A stretch of DNA of 64,000 nucleotides from Solirubrobacter taibaiensis (GCA_027587225.1 JAPDDQ010000002.1:248001-312000); one strand, 5' to 3'. Counted from the stretch's first letter, positions 53,232 to 62,138 are shown. Program-made: numbers and translations. The notes: generated by a model not told the origin, from the sequence alone.

Positions 53232-53275
53232 CGACCCCGTTACGGGCGCGCCGCCCTCACCCTCGCCGCGCGCGG

Positions 53276-53887
53276 CTACGCCGCCGCGAACCCGAGCTCC
53301 GGCGCGATCGCCACCCAGATCTCTTCCCGCGCCCGCTCGATCGAGAAGTCCTCGATCAGCGCGCGGATGCCGTAGCCGTCCAGCAGCGCGAGCAGGTGGT
53401 CGACGGTGCGTGCGCGGTCGTTGACGGTGAACTCGCCGTTGGCCTCGCCCGCCGCGATCGCGTCGCTGAACCACTCGTGCATGCGCGCGTACAGGCGGGC
53501 GGCGGTCGGGCGCAGCTCGGGGCGGCGGCCGGCGTGCAGCCACAGCTCCACCCACAACATCCAGTCGTCGTGCAGGCTGCCGGGGAGCGGCAGGCACTGG
53601 TCGATCATCCACTGCAGCCGCTCGGGCGCCTCGCGGGGCTGCTCGTCCAGGTTGGTGCGGATGTCGCCGGCGAGCTCGTAGGAGTGCTCGAGTGCCTCGG
53701 CGAGCAGGCTGTCGCGCGAGGCGAAGTGGTAGTGCAGGAGGCTGGCGGACACTCCGGCCTGCATCGCGATCCGCGCGATCCGGACGTCATTGATGCCCTC
53801 GCGCGCGATGAGCTGGACGGCGGCGTCGAGGATCCTCGCCCGGGCGCTGGCCCTGGCGGCGGCACGGCTGGCTTCCACGGCGCTCAA
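53276..53887 (-). CDS. TetR-family regulator, BetI-like
   Basis: A 203-residue repressor. The helix-turn-helix is ILDAAVQLIAREGINDVRIA then IAMQAGVSASLLHYHFASRD. The C-terminal ligand domain (LHDDWMLWVELWLHAGRRPE) matches BetI_C-type regulators, named after the choline/betaine repressor. It is the only minus-strand gene in the 45-62 kb block and is divergent from the acyl-CoA dehydrogenase with an 17-base gap, so it very likely controls that operon and perhaps the transporter operon. The BetI likeness supports a betaine- or amine-like inducer but does not prove it. Confidence 0.88.
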   Translation of the reverse strand: MSAVEASRAAARASARARILDAAVQLIAREGINDVRIARIAMQAGVSASLLHYHFASRDSLLAEALEHSYELAGDIRTNLDEQPREAPERLQWMIDQCLPLPGSLHDDWMLWVELWLHAGRRPELRPTAARLYARMHEWFSDAIAAGEANGEFTVNDRARTVDHLLALLDGYGIRALIEDFSIERAREEIWVAIAPELGFAAA

Positions 53888-53904
53888 CCTACCGGAGGTT
53901 CCTT

Positions 53905-55029
53905 GTGAGCTCAGCCGCTGAGCGGGCGCGTGTGTTCGTCGACGAGATCCTGATCCCGCGCGAGGTCGATGCGGAGCTCGGGCGCCTCGGTCCAGACGAC
54001 GTCGCGTTGATCCGGCGCGAGGCGCTCGCGCGCGGGATCTCGGGCGGGTTGCATGCGCTCGAGCACGGCGGACAGGGGTGGTCGCACGTCGAGTGGTTCG
54101 AGGTCGAGGAGCAGTTCGGCCGCTCCACCAACGCGCTGTCCTGGCACGTGCCCACGGCCTACAACGTGCTCGCGCGCGGGTCTCAGGCGCAGATCGACCG
54201 CTGGCTGCGGCCGGCGCTGCGCGGCGAGCTGCACGACGCGTACGCCGTGACCGAGGAGGACGCGGGATCGGACCCGTCGGGGATCGCGACGACCGCGACG
54301 CGGATCGACGGCGGCTGGCGGCTGGACGGCGAGAAGTGGTTCGTCACCTACGGCGACGTCGCGGCCGTGTTCATCGTGATGGCGCTGGCGCCTGCGCCGA
54401 CGCTCTTCCTGGTTCCGGCCGATGCGGCGGGGATCTCCGTGGTCGACGATCCGCCGTTCACCCACACCTATCCGCACGGGCATCCGACGATCCGCTTCGA
54501 CGGCGTCGTCGTCGGCGAGGACGCCGTGATCGGCGGCGTGGGCGGCGGCGACGAGCTGCAGCGCGCGTGGTTCGCGGAGGAGCGGCTCGGGATCGCTGCG
54601 CGCGGCTGTGGCGCGATGCTGCGGCTGCTCGAGGAGACCACCGCCTGGGCGATCGCGCGCGAGCAGGGCGGCGCGCGGATCATCGACCACCAGGGCGTCG
54701 CGTTCCCCTTGGCCGACTCCGCCGCCGACGCCGCCGCGGGCCGCCTGCTGGGGCTGGAGGTGGCGCGGCTGGCCGACGAGGGCGCGGACCCGAAGCTGGT
54801 CCACGCGAAGGCCTCGATGGCGAAGCTGTTCGTGAGCGAGGCCGCGAACCGCTGCGCCGACCGCTGCCTGCAGATCTGGGGCGGAAGGGGCTACACGCGG
54901 GTGAACGTCGCCGAGCGCTTCTGGCGCGAGCTGCGCGTGGACCGCATCTGGGAGGGCACGAGCGAGATCCAGCGCCTGATCGTCGCCCGCGCCCTGGAAC
55001 GCCGCGGTGTCCAGCGGGTGCTCTGGTGA
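53905..55029 (+). CDS. Acyl-CoA dehydrogenase family protein
   Basis: A 374-residue flavoenzyme starting at GTG 53905 after GGAGGTTCC. It has the AYAVTEEDAGSDPSGIATTA FAD/substrate motif (AYAxTExxAGSD), DGEKWFVTYGDVAAVF, and the C-terminal DRCLQIWGGRGYTR and VDRIWEGTSEIQRLIVA. The catalytic base expected in the IWEGTSE segment is present. It desaturates an acyl-CoA at C2-C3 and passes electrons to ETF. The next gene is an ADP-forming acyl-CoA synthetase overlapping by four bases (GTGA), so the pair activates and then oxidises a carboxylic acid. Confidence 0.92.
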   Translation: MSSAAERARVFVDEILIPREVDAELGRLGPDDVALIRREALARGISGGLHALEHGGQGWSHVEWFEVEEQFGRSTNALSWHVPTAYNVLARGSQAQIDRWLRPALRGELHDAYAVTEEDAGSDPSGIATTATRIDGGWRLDGEKWFVTYGDVAAVFIVMALAPAPTLFLVPADAAGISVVDDPPFTHTYPHGHPTIRFDGVVVGEDAVIGGVGGGDELQRAWFAEERLGIAARGCGAMLRLLEETTAWAIAREQGGARIIDHQGVAFPLADSAADAAAGRLLGLEVARLADEGADPKLVHAKASMAKLFVSEAANRCADRCLQIWGGRGYTRVNVAERFWRELRVDRIWEGTSEIQRLIVARALERRGVQRVLW

Positions 55030-56939
55030 ACCTAAAGGGGCCTGGCCCCTTTATCTTCGCGCCGCGCTCGGTGGCGGTGGTCGGGGCCTCCGAGCGGGCG
55101 GGGTCGTACGGCGGAGAGGTGCTGCTCAACCTCGACCGGTTGGGCTACGGCGGGCGCGTCTTCGCCGTCAACCCGAAGCGCGCCGCGGTGCACGGCGTGG
55201 CCGCGGTGCCGTCGCTCGATGACCTGCCCGAGGTGCCGGATGCGGTCGTGATCGCGGTGCCCGCGGCGGACGCCACCGACGTGGTCGCCCGAGCGGCCGC
55301 GTTGGGCTGCGGCGGCGCGGTCGTGTTCGCGGCGGGCTTCGCCGAGGCGCGCGGCGCCGAGTTGCAGGCCCGGTTGGTGGCGGCCGCGGGCGGCATGCCC
55401 GTGTGCGGCCCGAACGGCAACGGCATCGTCTCCCTGCCCGACCGCGTCGCGCTCTGGGGCGACCCGATCCGCCGCATCGAAGCCGGCCCGGTCGCCCTGA
55501 TCTCCCAATCGGGCAACGTCGCCGTCAACGCTCTGGCCTCCCGCCGCGGCCTGGGCCTGCACACGGTGGTGTCGTGCGGGAACCAGGCGGTCGTCGACGC
55601 CGCCGACTTCCTCGCCGCGGTCGCCCAGCGTGACGGCGTGCGCTCCGTCGCGCTCTACCTGGAAGACGACGGCGACGGCCCGCGCTGGTGCGCCGCCCTG
55701 GAGACCTGTGCGCGGGCGGGTGTGCGCGTCGCCGTCCTGAAGGCGGGCGCCTCGCGCGCGGGCCGCGCCGCCGCCGAAGCCCACACGGGCGCGATCGCCG
55801 GCGACCAGCGCGTCTTCCGCGCCCTCTTCGGAGAGTGCGGCGCCGCCTGGGCCGAGGACCCGCACGACCTGCTGGAGATCGCAAAGGCCCTCGCCATGCC
55901 GGCCCGGCAACGGCCGGGGGCGGCGCCGACTGGCACGTCGGGCGCGGCCACGTCGGGCGCCGCCACGCGCGCGGGGCGCGGCGTGGCGGTGATGACGTGC
56001 TCGGGCGGCGACTCGGCCGTGGCCGCGGATCTCGCGGCGACGCTCGGCGTGGACCTGCCCGCGCTCGCGCCCGCGACCATCGCGGCGCTCGACGAGCATC
56101 TCCCCGGCGCGGCCACGGCCGGGAACCCGCTTGATTACACCGCGCTGCTGTGGGAGGACACGGCCGCGCTCACCGCGCTGATCGAGGCGCTCGGCCGCGA
56201 CCCCGCGATCGGGCGCGTGCTCGTGCTGTTCGACGCGTACGACGGGCACGCGCCGATCCTCGATGCCGTCGCGCACGCACAAGCCCCGACGCTGCTCGCG
56301 TCGACGATCCCCGAGCTCATGCCTGAGGGCGGGATCGCCGGGCTGCGGAGCGCGCTGCTCGCGGCCAAGGCGCTCACGATCACGCCCGACGCCGACCGGA
56401 TCGCCCAGCTGCAGCGTCCCGTCGCCCTCGGCGCGCCCGTCGCGGAACACGCGGCGAAGCAGCTCCTGCGCGAACACGGCGTTCCGGTGCCCGACGGCCG
56501 CCTGGCGACCGACGCCGACGACGCCGAGCAACTTGCGCGCGAGCTCGGGCCGGTCGCGATGAAGGCGACGAACCTGCGACACAAAGCGGCCGCGGGTGGC
56601 GTCGAGCTGAATGTGCGCGACATTCGCGGCGCGTTCGCGCGCGGCCTCACATACATCGAACGGATGACGGCGCCCGGGCTGGAGCTGCTCGTGTCCGTGG
56701 ACCGGACGGCGTTCGTGCCCGTGCTCGTCGTCGGGCTCGGCGGCGCGCACACGGAGCTGCTGGACCGCGCCGAGATCATCCCGCTCCCGGCGCCACGCGA
56801 GCGCATCGACCCGCGAGTGGCCGACATCGCGGCGACGTTGCAGCAACTGCCGCTCGCCCTGATCGAGCTGAACCCGGTGATCGTCAACGGCGACCAAGCC
56901 GTGGCGGTCGATGCGCTGGCCAACGAGGAGGCACGATGA
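55026..56939 (+). CDS. ADP-forming acyl-CoA synthetase (CoA-binding plus ATP-grasp)
   Basis: A 637-residue single-chain acetate-CoA-ligase-like enzyme. The CoA-binding domain starts SVAVVGASERAGSYGGEVLL, the ligase-CoA domain has ALISQSGNVAVNALASRRGLG, and the C-terminal ATP-grasp domain begins near residue 470 (AAKQLLREHGVPVPDGRLAT) with MKATNLRHKAAAGGVELNV. It makes acyl-CoA from acid, CoA and ATP (releasing ADP). The phosphohistidine is not certain to me: KAGASRAGRAAAEAHTGAIA carries the His in the expected AxxHTGA form. It starts at GTG 55026 within the dehydrogenase stop. Residues 2-11 (NLKGPGPFIF) are encoded by a palindromic repeat inserted at the very start. Confidence 0.9.
   Translation: MNLKGPGPFIFAPRSVAVVGASERAGSYGGEVLLNLDRLGYGGRVFAVNPKRAAVHGVAAVPSLDDLPEVPDAVVIAVPAADATDVVARAAALGCGGAVVFAAGFAEARGAELQARLVAAAGGMPVCGPNGNGIVSLPDRVALWGDPIRRIEAGPVALISQSGNVAVNALASRRGLGLHTVVSCGNQAVVDAADFLAAVAQRDGVRSVALYLEDDGDGPRWCAALETCARAGVRVAVLKAGASRAGRAAAEAHTGAIAGDQRVFRALFGECGAAWAEDPHDLLEIAKALAMPARQRPGAAPTGTSGAATSGAATRAGRGVAVMTCSGGDSAVAADLAATLGVDLPALAPATIAALDEHLPGAATAGNPLDYTALLWEDTAALTALIEALGRDPAIGRVLVLFDAYDGHAPILDAVAHAQAPTLLASTIPELMPEGGIAGLRSALLAAKALTITPDADRIAQLQRPVALGAPVAEHAAKQLLREHGVPVPDGRLATDADDAEQLARELGPVAMKATNLRHKAAAGGVELNVRDIRGAFARGLTYIERMTAPGLELLVSVDRTAFVPVLVVGLGGAHTELLDRAEIIPLPAPRERIDPRVADIAATLQQLPLALIELNPVIVNGDQAVAVDALANEEAR
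55033..55053. repeat. Palindromic repeat copy 5, at the N-terminus of the acyl-CoA synthetase
   Basis: TAAAGGGGCC-T-GGCCCCTTTA, a perfect 10-bp stem with one-base centre at 55043. It begins seven bases after the first base of the GTG start codon and is translated as LKGPGPFI. It may fold over the translation start. Confidence 0.9.
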
Positions 56940-58522
56940 ACGAGATCGCCGCGAAGCTGGGGGAGGTCGGGCTGCCCGCGCCGGTCAGCGAGCTGGCGGC
57001 GAAAACCTGGGACGCCGTGATCGTCGGCGGCGGCCACAACGGGCTCACCGCCGCCGCGTACCTGGCCAAGGCCGGCCAATCCGTCCTCGTCCTCGAACGC
57101 CGCGAACGCCTCGGCGGGGCGTGCACGCTCGAGCGCCCGTTCCCCGATCAGCGCTACTCCGTCTCCCCGTGCGCGTACGTCGTCGGCCTGCTCGACGAGC
57201 TCGTCATCCAGGAGCTGAACCTCCGCCAACGTGGCTTCGAGTGCTACGTCGCCGACCCCAACCTGTGGGTCCCGTTCGAGGACGGCACGTCCTTCGGCCA
57301 GTGGCTCGACGACGACAAGACCCAGCGCAACCTCGAAGAGCTCAAAGTCAGCAAACAGGACATCGACGGCTACTGGGCCTACGAGCACGTCTTCGACGAG
57401 ATCCGCCAGCGCCTGCGGACCCGCGGCCGCGACTCGTGGCTCGACGAGACCCCGACCCGCGCCGAGATCGAGGACCTGCTGCACGGCGAGCGGCACATGA
57501 TCGACATCGTCTTCGAGGCCAGCATCGCCGACGTCCTCGACGAGTACATGACCGACCAGCGGCTCAAGGACGCGCTCTTCGGCCAGGGCGTGATCGCGGC
57601 CTACGGCGGTCCGAAGGACCCCGGCACGGCTTCCATCAAGCTCATGCACTACCAGGGCGACCTCGAGGGCCAGGGCCCGGTCTGGGGCTACGTCAAGGGC
57701 GGCATGGGGATGATCAGCTTCGCCATCGCCGACGCCGCCCAAGCGGCCGGCGCGACGCTCGCGGCAGGCGTTCCCGTGAGCGCCATCACCCCCGGCGAAG
57801 GCGTCACGCTCGAGGACGGCACGTTCATCCGCGCCCGCACGGTGCTGTGCAACGCGGACCCCAAGCGGGCGCTCACGATGCTCACGGACATCCCCGACGA
57901 CTACCGCGCGCGGCTCGAGGCGTGGCAGATCCGTAGCCCGGTCGTGAAGTTCAACGCCGCGCTCACCGCGCTCCCGGAGTTCACCGCCGCGTCCGGCCAG
58001 GCCTGGCCCGCGCGCGCGACGATCGACGTCACCGAGGGCCTCGACGCCGCCCAACGCGCGTTCGAACGGTGCGCGACCGGCGAGCCCGCGGTCGGCTTCG
58101 GCGAGATCTACATCCAGACCGGCTACGACCAGACCCCGGCCCCGCAGGACCGCCACCTGCTCAGCGTCTTCGGTCAGTACGCGCCCTACGAGATGGACTG
58201 GAGCACCCGCCGGGACGAGGTGGCGCGCCAGTTCATCGACCTGATCGCCCGCTTCGCGCCCAACTTCCCGGACATCATCGAGGCCTACGAGGTGCTCGGC
58301 CCGCCCGACATCGAGGAGCGCATCGGCCTCACCGGCGGCAACATCTTCCAGGGCGAGGTGATGCCCGACCAGATGTGGGAGCACCGGCTCACGCCCCGTA
58401 CGCCGATCGACGGCTTCTACTTCTGCGGCGCGGCCACCCACCCGGGCGGCAGCGTGATCGCCCTCAACGGTCGCAACGCGGCGAAAGCGGTCCTAGCTGA
58501 CAAGGTCCGCGCCGCCGGATAG
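56936..58522 (+). CDS. CrtI/phytoene desaturase-like FAD oxidoreductase (copy 2)
   Basis: A 528-residue paralogue of the 46647 gene: WDAVIVGGGHNGLTAAAYLA, VLERRERLGGACTLERPFPD, WGYVKGGMGMISFAIADAA, and C-terminal YFCGAATHPGGSVIALNGRNAA. Copy 1 shares WG(H/Y)VKGGMG and the THPGG ending, so the two probably oxidise related substrates. It carries about 20 extra residues before the dinucleotide fold. It overlaps the synthetase stop by four bases (ATGA) and ends the acyl-CoA dehydrogenase/synthetase operon. Confidence 0.88.
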   Translation: MNEIAAKLGEVGLPAPVSELAAKTWDAVIVGGGHNGLTAAAYLAKAGQSVLVLERRERLGGACTLERPFPDQRYSVSPCAYVVGLLDELVIQELNLRQRGFECYVADPNLWVPFEDGTSFGQWLDDDKTQRNLEELKVSKQDIDGYWAYEHVFDEIRQRLRTRGRDSWLDETPTRAEIEDLLHGERHMIDIVFEASIADVLDEYMTDQRLKDALFGQGVIAAYGGPKDPGTASIKLMHYQGDLEGQGPVWGYVKGGMGMISFAIADAAQAAGATLAAGVPVSAITPGEGVTLEDGTFIRARTVLCNADPKRALTMLTDIPDDYRARLEAWQIRSPVVKFNAALTALPEFTAASGQAWPARATIDVTEGLDAAQRAFERCATGEPAVGFGEIYIQTGYDQTPAPQDRHLLSVFGQYAPYEMDWSTRRDEVARQFIDLIARFAPNFPDIIEAYEVLGPPDIEERIGLTGGNIFQGEVMPDQMWEHRLTPRTPIDGFYFCGAATHPGGSVIALNGRNAAKAVLADKVRAAG

Positions 58523-58531
58523 ATTCAGGGA

Positions 58532-61500
58532 GTGGTCACGAACCGCATTCACCTGTGCGGTCGTCTTGTCGTGGAGTTGCACGGACAGCGACTCGAGGAT
58601 TCCCTGCGCGGGCGCCAAGGGCGCCTCCTGTTCGCGTACCTGGCGATCAACCGCGACCGCCCGGTGCGGCGCGACGAACTCGCCGAGGCGCTGTGGTCGG
58701 GCAAGGGCGCGCCGCCCGCGTACGAGTCCCTGCTCGCCCCGCCGCTGAGCCGCCTGCGCAAGGCACTCGGCGCCGGCGTGCTCGAGGGCCGCAGCGAGCT
58801 CCAGCTCGTGCTGCCCGAGGACACCTGGATCGACTGGGAAGTGGCGCGCACGCGTGTGCGGGAAGGCGGCTGGGACGCCGCGCGCGAGGCGGTCGAGATC
58901 GCCGATCGTGGCCTCCTGCCCGGGCTCGAGGCCCCGTGGATCGACACCAAGCGCCAGGAGCTCGCGGACCTGCGCGTGGAGGCGCTCGAGGCCACGGCCC
59001 ACGCCGGGGCGCTGCTCGGCGGCGCCGCGCTGCCGGAGGCGGAGCAGGCCGCGCGGGCGGCGGTCCAGGCCCACCCGTACCGGGAGTCGGCGCGCGCGGT
59101 GCTGATGGAGGTGCTGCGAGCGCGCGGCAACGTCAACGAGGCGTTGCGCGTGTACGAGGACATTCGCGTGCTGCTGCGGGAGGAACTCGGCTCCTCACCC
59201 GGCGCGGCGCTGGTCGCCCTGCACCAGGCGCTGCTGCGCGACGACCCCGCGCCGACGCCCGCCGCGCCCGTGGCGAAGCCGATCCCGCGCTCCTCCACGC
59301 TCGTCGAACGCGACCGCGAAGTCGCCATGCTCGATGGGCTGCTGGAAGAGGCGTCGCTGGGCGAGGGCCGCGCGGTGCTGATCGAGGGCCCGCCCGGCAT
59401 CGGCAAGTCGCGCCTGCTGGCCGAGTTCCGCCGCCGTGCGGTGGCGGAGGGCGCGCACGTGCTCAACGCGCGCGCCGGCGAGCTGGAGCGCGAGTTCCCG
59501 TTCGGCGTCGTGCGTCAGCTGTTCGAGGGCGTCGTCACCGACCCGGAGACGCTCGTGGGCGCCGCGGCGGCCGCGCGCGTGGTGTTCGCCTCGCCCGAGA
59601 ACGGCACGCCGACCGGCGACGCGAGCTTCGCCGCGCTGCACGGCCTGTACTGGCTCACGCTCAACCTCGCCGCCGAGCGGCCGCTGCTGCTCGAGATCGA
59701 CGACCTGCATTGGTGCGACCGCCCGAGCCTGCGCTTTCTCGCCTACCTGGTCCGCCGGCTCGAGGGCCAGCCGGTGCTCGTCTCGGCCAGCGTCCGCACC
59801 GGTGACGCCCCGACCGACACCGCCTTGATGGCCGAGATCGCCAACGATCCGGCCACGGCCCACGTCCGGCCCGGGCCGCTCTCGGAGGAGGCGGTCGGCG
59901 AGCTGGTCGCGAAGCGGCTCGGCGCGGAGCCCGACGCCGCCTTCCGCCAGGCCTGTCACGGCACGACGGGCGGCAACCCGCTGCTCGTCCGCCAGCTGCT
60001 GAACGCGTTGGAGACCGACCACGTGCGCCCGGACGCCGCGCACGCCGACGTGGTGCGCGCGATCGGCTCCCGTGCCGTGTCGAGCTCCGTGCTCCTGCGG
60101 CTTGCGCGGCTGCCCGGCGAGGCCGCGACCGTCGCCCGCGCCGTCGCCGTCCTGGGGGAGAGCGCGGAGCTGCCGACGGTCGCCGCGCTGTCCGGCCTGG
60201 ACGAGGCCCAGGTGGCGGGCGCGATGGCCGCGCTCGCGCGGGCGGAGATCCTGCGCCCCGAGCCGCCGCCCGGCTTCGTGCACCCGCTCGTGCGCGACGC
60301 CGTCTACACCGGGTTGCCGCTCGGCGAGCGGGAGCTGCTGCACGCCCGCGCCGCCGGCGTCCTGCGCGAGCGCGGCGCGCCGCTGGACCAGGTGGCGGGC
60401 CAGCTGATGCTCACGCCCGGGCGCGGGGACGCGGCGGTCGCGCGGCTCCTGCACGAGGCCGGGAACGCCGCGATGTCGCGCGGCGCCGTGGACAGCTCCG
60501 TCGGCTACATGCAGCGCGCGCTGGAGGAGCCGCCCGCGCGTGACGATCGCTCGCGGCTGCTGCTCGACCTCGGCGAGGCGGAAGCGCTCACGCGCGGCCC
60601 GGACAGCGCGCTGCACCTGCGTGAGGCCTACGAAGGCCTGACCGACGTGCAGCTGAAGATCCGCGCCGCGAACGCGTTGGGCCGCGCGCTGCTGTTCACC
60701 AGCTCACCCGCGGAAGGGTCGCGCGTGGCGCTCGAGGCCGCGGCGCAGCTTCCCCCGGAGTTCGCCGACGAAGCGCTCGGGCTGCGCGCGTTCGCGCTCA
60801 TGGGCGTGCCGTTCGGCGCGATGCATCCGCGCGAGATGGCGCCGGTCCGCGAGTGGCGCGGACGGCCGCTGGAGACGATCGGCGAGAAGCTCATGGGCGC
60901 GGTTTCCTCGCTCGAATGGACGCTCGCGGGCGGGCACGTCGACGAGGTCATCCCTCAGGCCTTCCGGGCCCTGGCCGGAGGCGACCTGCAGCAGCGCGAC
61001 CCGAACCTGCTCACGCTCGCCGCGTTGCTGCCGCTGATCGTCGGCGACCGCGACGAGGCCCTGCGGCTCTTCGATCTCGGGATGGTCGAGGCCCACCGCC
61101 GCGGCTCGCTGTTCGCCGTCACCGGCATGTACCTGTGGCGCGGTTTCAGCCTGTTCTGGCGCGGCGACCTGATCGACGCCGAGGAGGAGCTGCGCGCGTC
61201 CTTCGACCAGGCCGAGTCCTGGGGCTACGGCCCGGACACCCTGCAGTGGAACGCCGCCCATCTCTCGTGGTGCCTGACCGAGCGCGGCAACCTCGCGGAG
61301 GCCCGCACGGCGCTGATGCGGGCGCACGAGCGCGGCGGCCGCTCCGACGGCGCGCGCTACTGGTGCAACGCGCGGCTCGAGCTGCTCGTGGCGGAGGGGT
61401 CCTACGAGGAGGCGTTGGAGGCGAGCGAGGAGTACGCGGACCGCTTCCGCCACTACCACAACCCCGCCGCCGCCCGGTGGAGCGGCCTGCGCGCGGTGGC

Positions 61501-62062
61501 GCTGAACGCGCTGGGCATGAAGCGCAAGGCGATCGAGCTCGCCGCCGAGGAGCTCGACCGCGCCCGCGACTGGGGCGCTCCCGGCACCGTCGCCCGCTCC
61601 CTGCGGGTGCTCGGCCTGCTCGAAGGCCCCGAAGGGCTGGAGCGGTTGGAGGAAGCGGTCGAGATCGTCCCCAAGGGCTCCTGCCGGCTCGAGCTGGCCA
61701 AGTCGCTGGCGGGCCTGGGCGGGCTGCGCCGCCTCGCGGGGCGGCCCGACTACGCCCGCGAGCCCTTGACCCGCGCGCACGAGTTGGCGGAGGTGTGCGG
61801 TGCCGAACGCCTGCTCGGCGACATCCGGCGCGAGCTGGTCGCCGTCGGGGTGGAACCGGCCTCGGCGATGCCGCACGGCGTGGCGTCCTTGACCGCGACC
61901 GAGCGCCGCGTGGCCGCCCTGGCCGCGGCGGGCCGGGCGGAGCGTGAGATCGCGCAGGAGCTGTTCGTGACGCCGCGGATCATCCAGATCAAGCTGGGGA
62001 GCGCGCTGCGCAAGCTGGGCGCGAGCTCGGCGGGCGAGCTCGCGATGGCGCTCGAAACCTAA
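58532..62062 (+). CDS. Large regulator with BTAD, AAA ATPase, helical repeats and C-terminal LuxR HTH
   Basis: An 1176-residue regulator starting at GTG 58532. Residues 1-90: winged-helix (IHLCGRLVVELHGQRLEDSL). Residues 95-240: BTAD (VNEALRVYEDIRVLLREELG). Residues about 265-560: AAA/STAND ATPase with P-loop IEGPPGIGKSRLLAEFRRRA and Walker B LLLEIDDLHWCDRPSLR. Then about 500 residues of helical repeats. The last 65 residues are a LuxR-type helix-turn-helix (LTATERRVAALAAAGRAERE, KLGSALRKLGASS). Having DNA-binding domains at both ends is uncommon: it combines the SARP and LAL/MalT plans. The stop codon TAA is provided by palindromic repeat copy 6. It follows the flavoprotein operon by nine bases and may control it. 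Confidence 0.9.
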   Translation: MVTNRIHLCGRLVVELHGQRLEDSLRGRQGRLLFAYLAINRDRPVRRDELAEALWSGKGAPPAYESLLAPPLSRLRKALGAGVLEGRSELQLVLPEDTWIDWEVARTRVREGGWDAAREAVEIADRGLLPGLEAPWIDTKRQELADLRVEALEATAHAGALLGGAALPEAEQAARAAVQAHPYRESARAVLMEVLRARGNVNEALRVYEDIRVLLREELGSSPGAALVALHQALLRDDPAPTPAAPVAKPIPRSSTLVERDREVAMLDGLLEEASLGEGRAVLIEGPPGIGKSRLLAEFRRRAVAEGAHVLNARAGELEREFPFGVVRQLFEGVVTDPETLVGAAAAARVVFASPENGTPTGDASFAALHGLYWLTLNLAAERPLLLEIDDLHWCDRPSLRFLAYLVRRLEGQPVLVSASVRTGDAPTDTALMAEIANDPATAHVRPGPLSEEAVGELVAKRLGAEPDAAFRQACHGTTGGNPLLVRQLLNALETDHVRPDAAHADVVRAIGSRAVSSSVLLRLARLPGEAATVARAVAVLGESAELPTVAALSGLDEAQVAGAMAALARAEILRPEPPPGFVHPLVRDAVYTGLPLGERELLHARAAGVLRERGAPLDQVAGQLMLTPGRGDAAVARLLHEAGNAAMSRGAVDSSVGYMQRALEEPPARDDRSRLLLDLGEAEALTRGPDSALHLREAYEGLTDVQLKIRAANALGRALLFTSSPAEGSRVALEAAAQLPPEFADEALGLRAFALMGVPFGAMHPREMAPVREWRGRPLETIGEKLMGAVSSLEWTLAGGHVDEVIPQAFRALAGGDLQQRDPNLLTLAALLPLIVGDRDEALRLFDLGMVEAHRRGSLFAVTGMYLWRGFSLFWRGDLIDAEEELRASFDQAESWGYGPDTLQWNAAHLSWCLTERGNLAEARTALMRAHERGGRSDGARYWCNARLELLVAEGSYEEALEASEEYADRFRHYHNPAAARWSGLRAVALNALGMKRKAIELAAEELDRARDWGAPGTVARSLRVLGLLEGPEGLERLEEAVEIVPKGSCRLELAKSLAGLGGLRRLAGRPDYAREPLTRAHELAEVCGAERLLGDIRRELVAVGVEPASAMPHGVASLTATERRVAALAAAGRAEREIAQELFVTPRIIQIKLGSALRKLGASSAGELAMALET

Positions 62063-62088
62063 AGCGGGACAGTCCCTCTTTAGGTTCG
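62053..62088. repeat. Palindromic repeat copy 6, supplies the stop of the BTAD-LuxR regulator
   Basis: AACCTAAAGCGGGAC and GTCCCTCTTTAGGTT around a single A at 62071, one mismatch, with CGA/TCG ends and one extra A. The gene ends gaa-acc-taa inside the left arm. It can also act as a terminator hairpin. Confidence 0.9.
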
Positions 62089-62138
62089 GCAACGTCGCGG
62101 CAATCCGCGGGCAACCCTCGCCCGCGAAGTTCCGCCGC

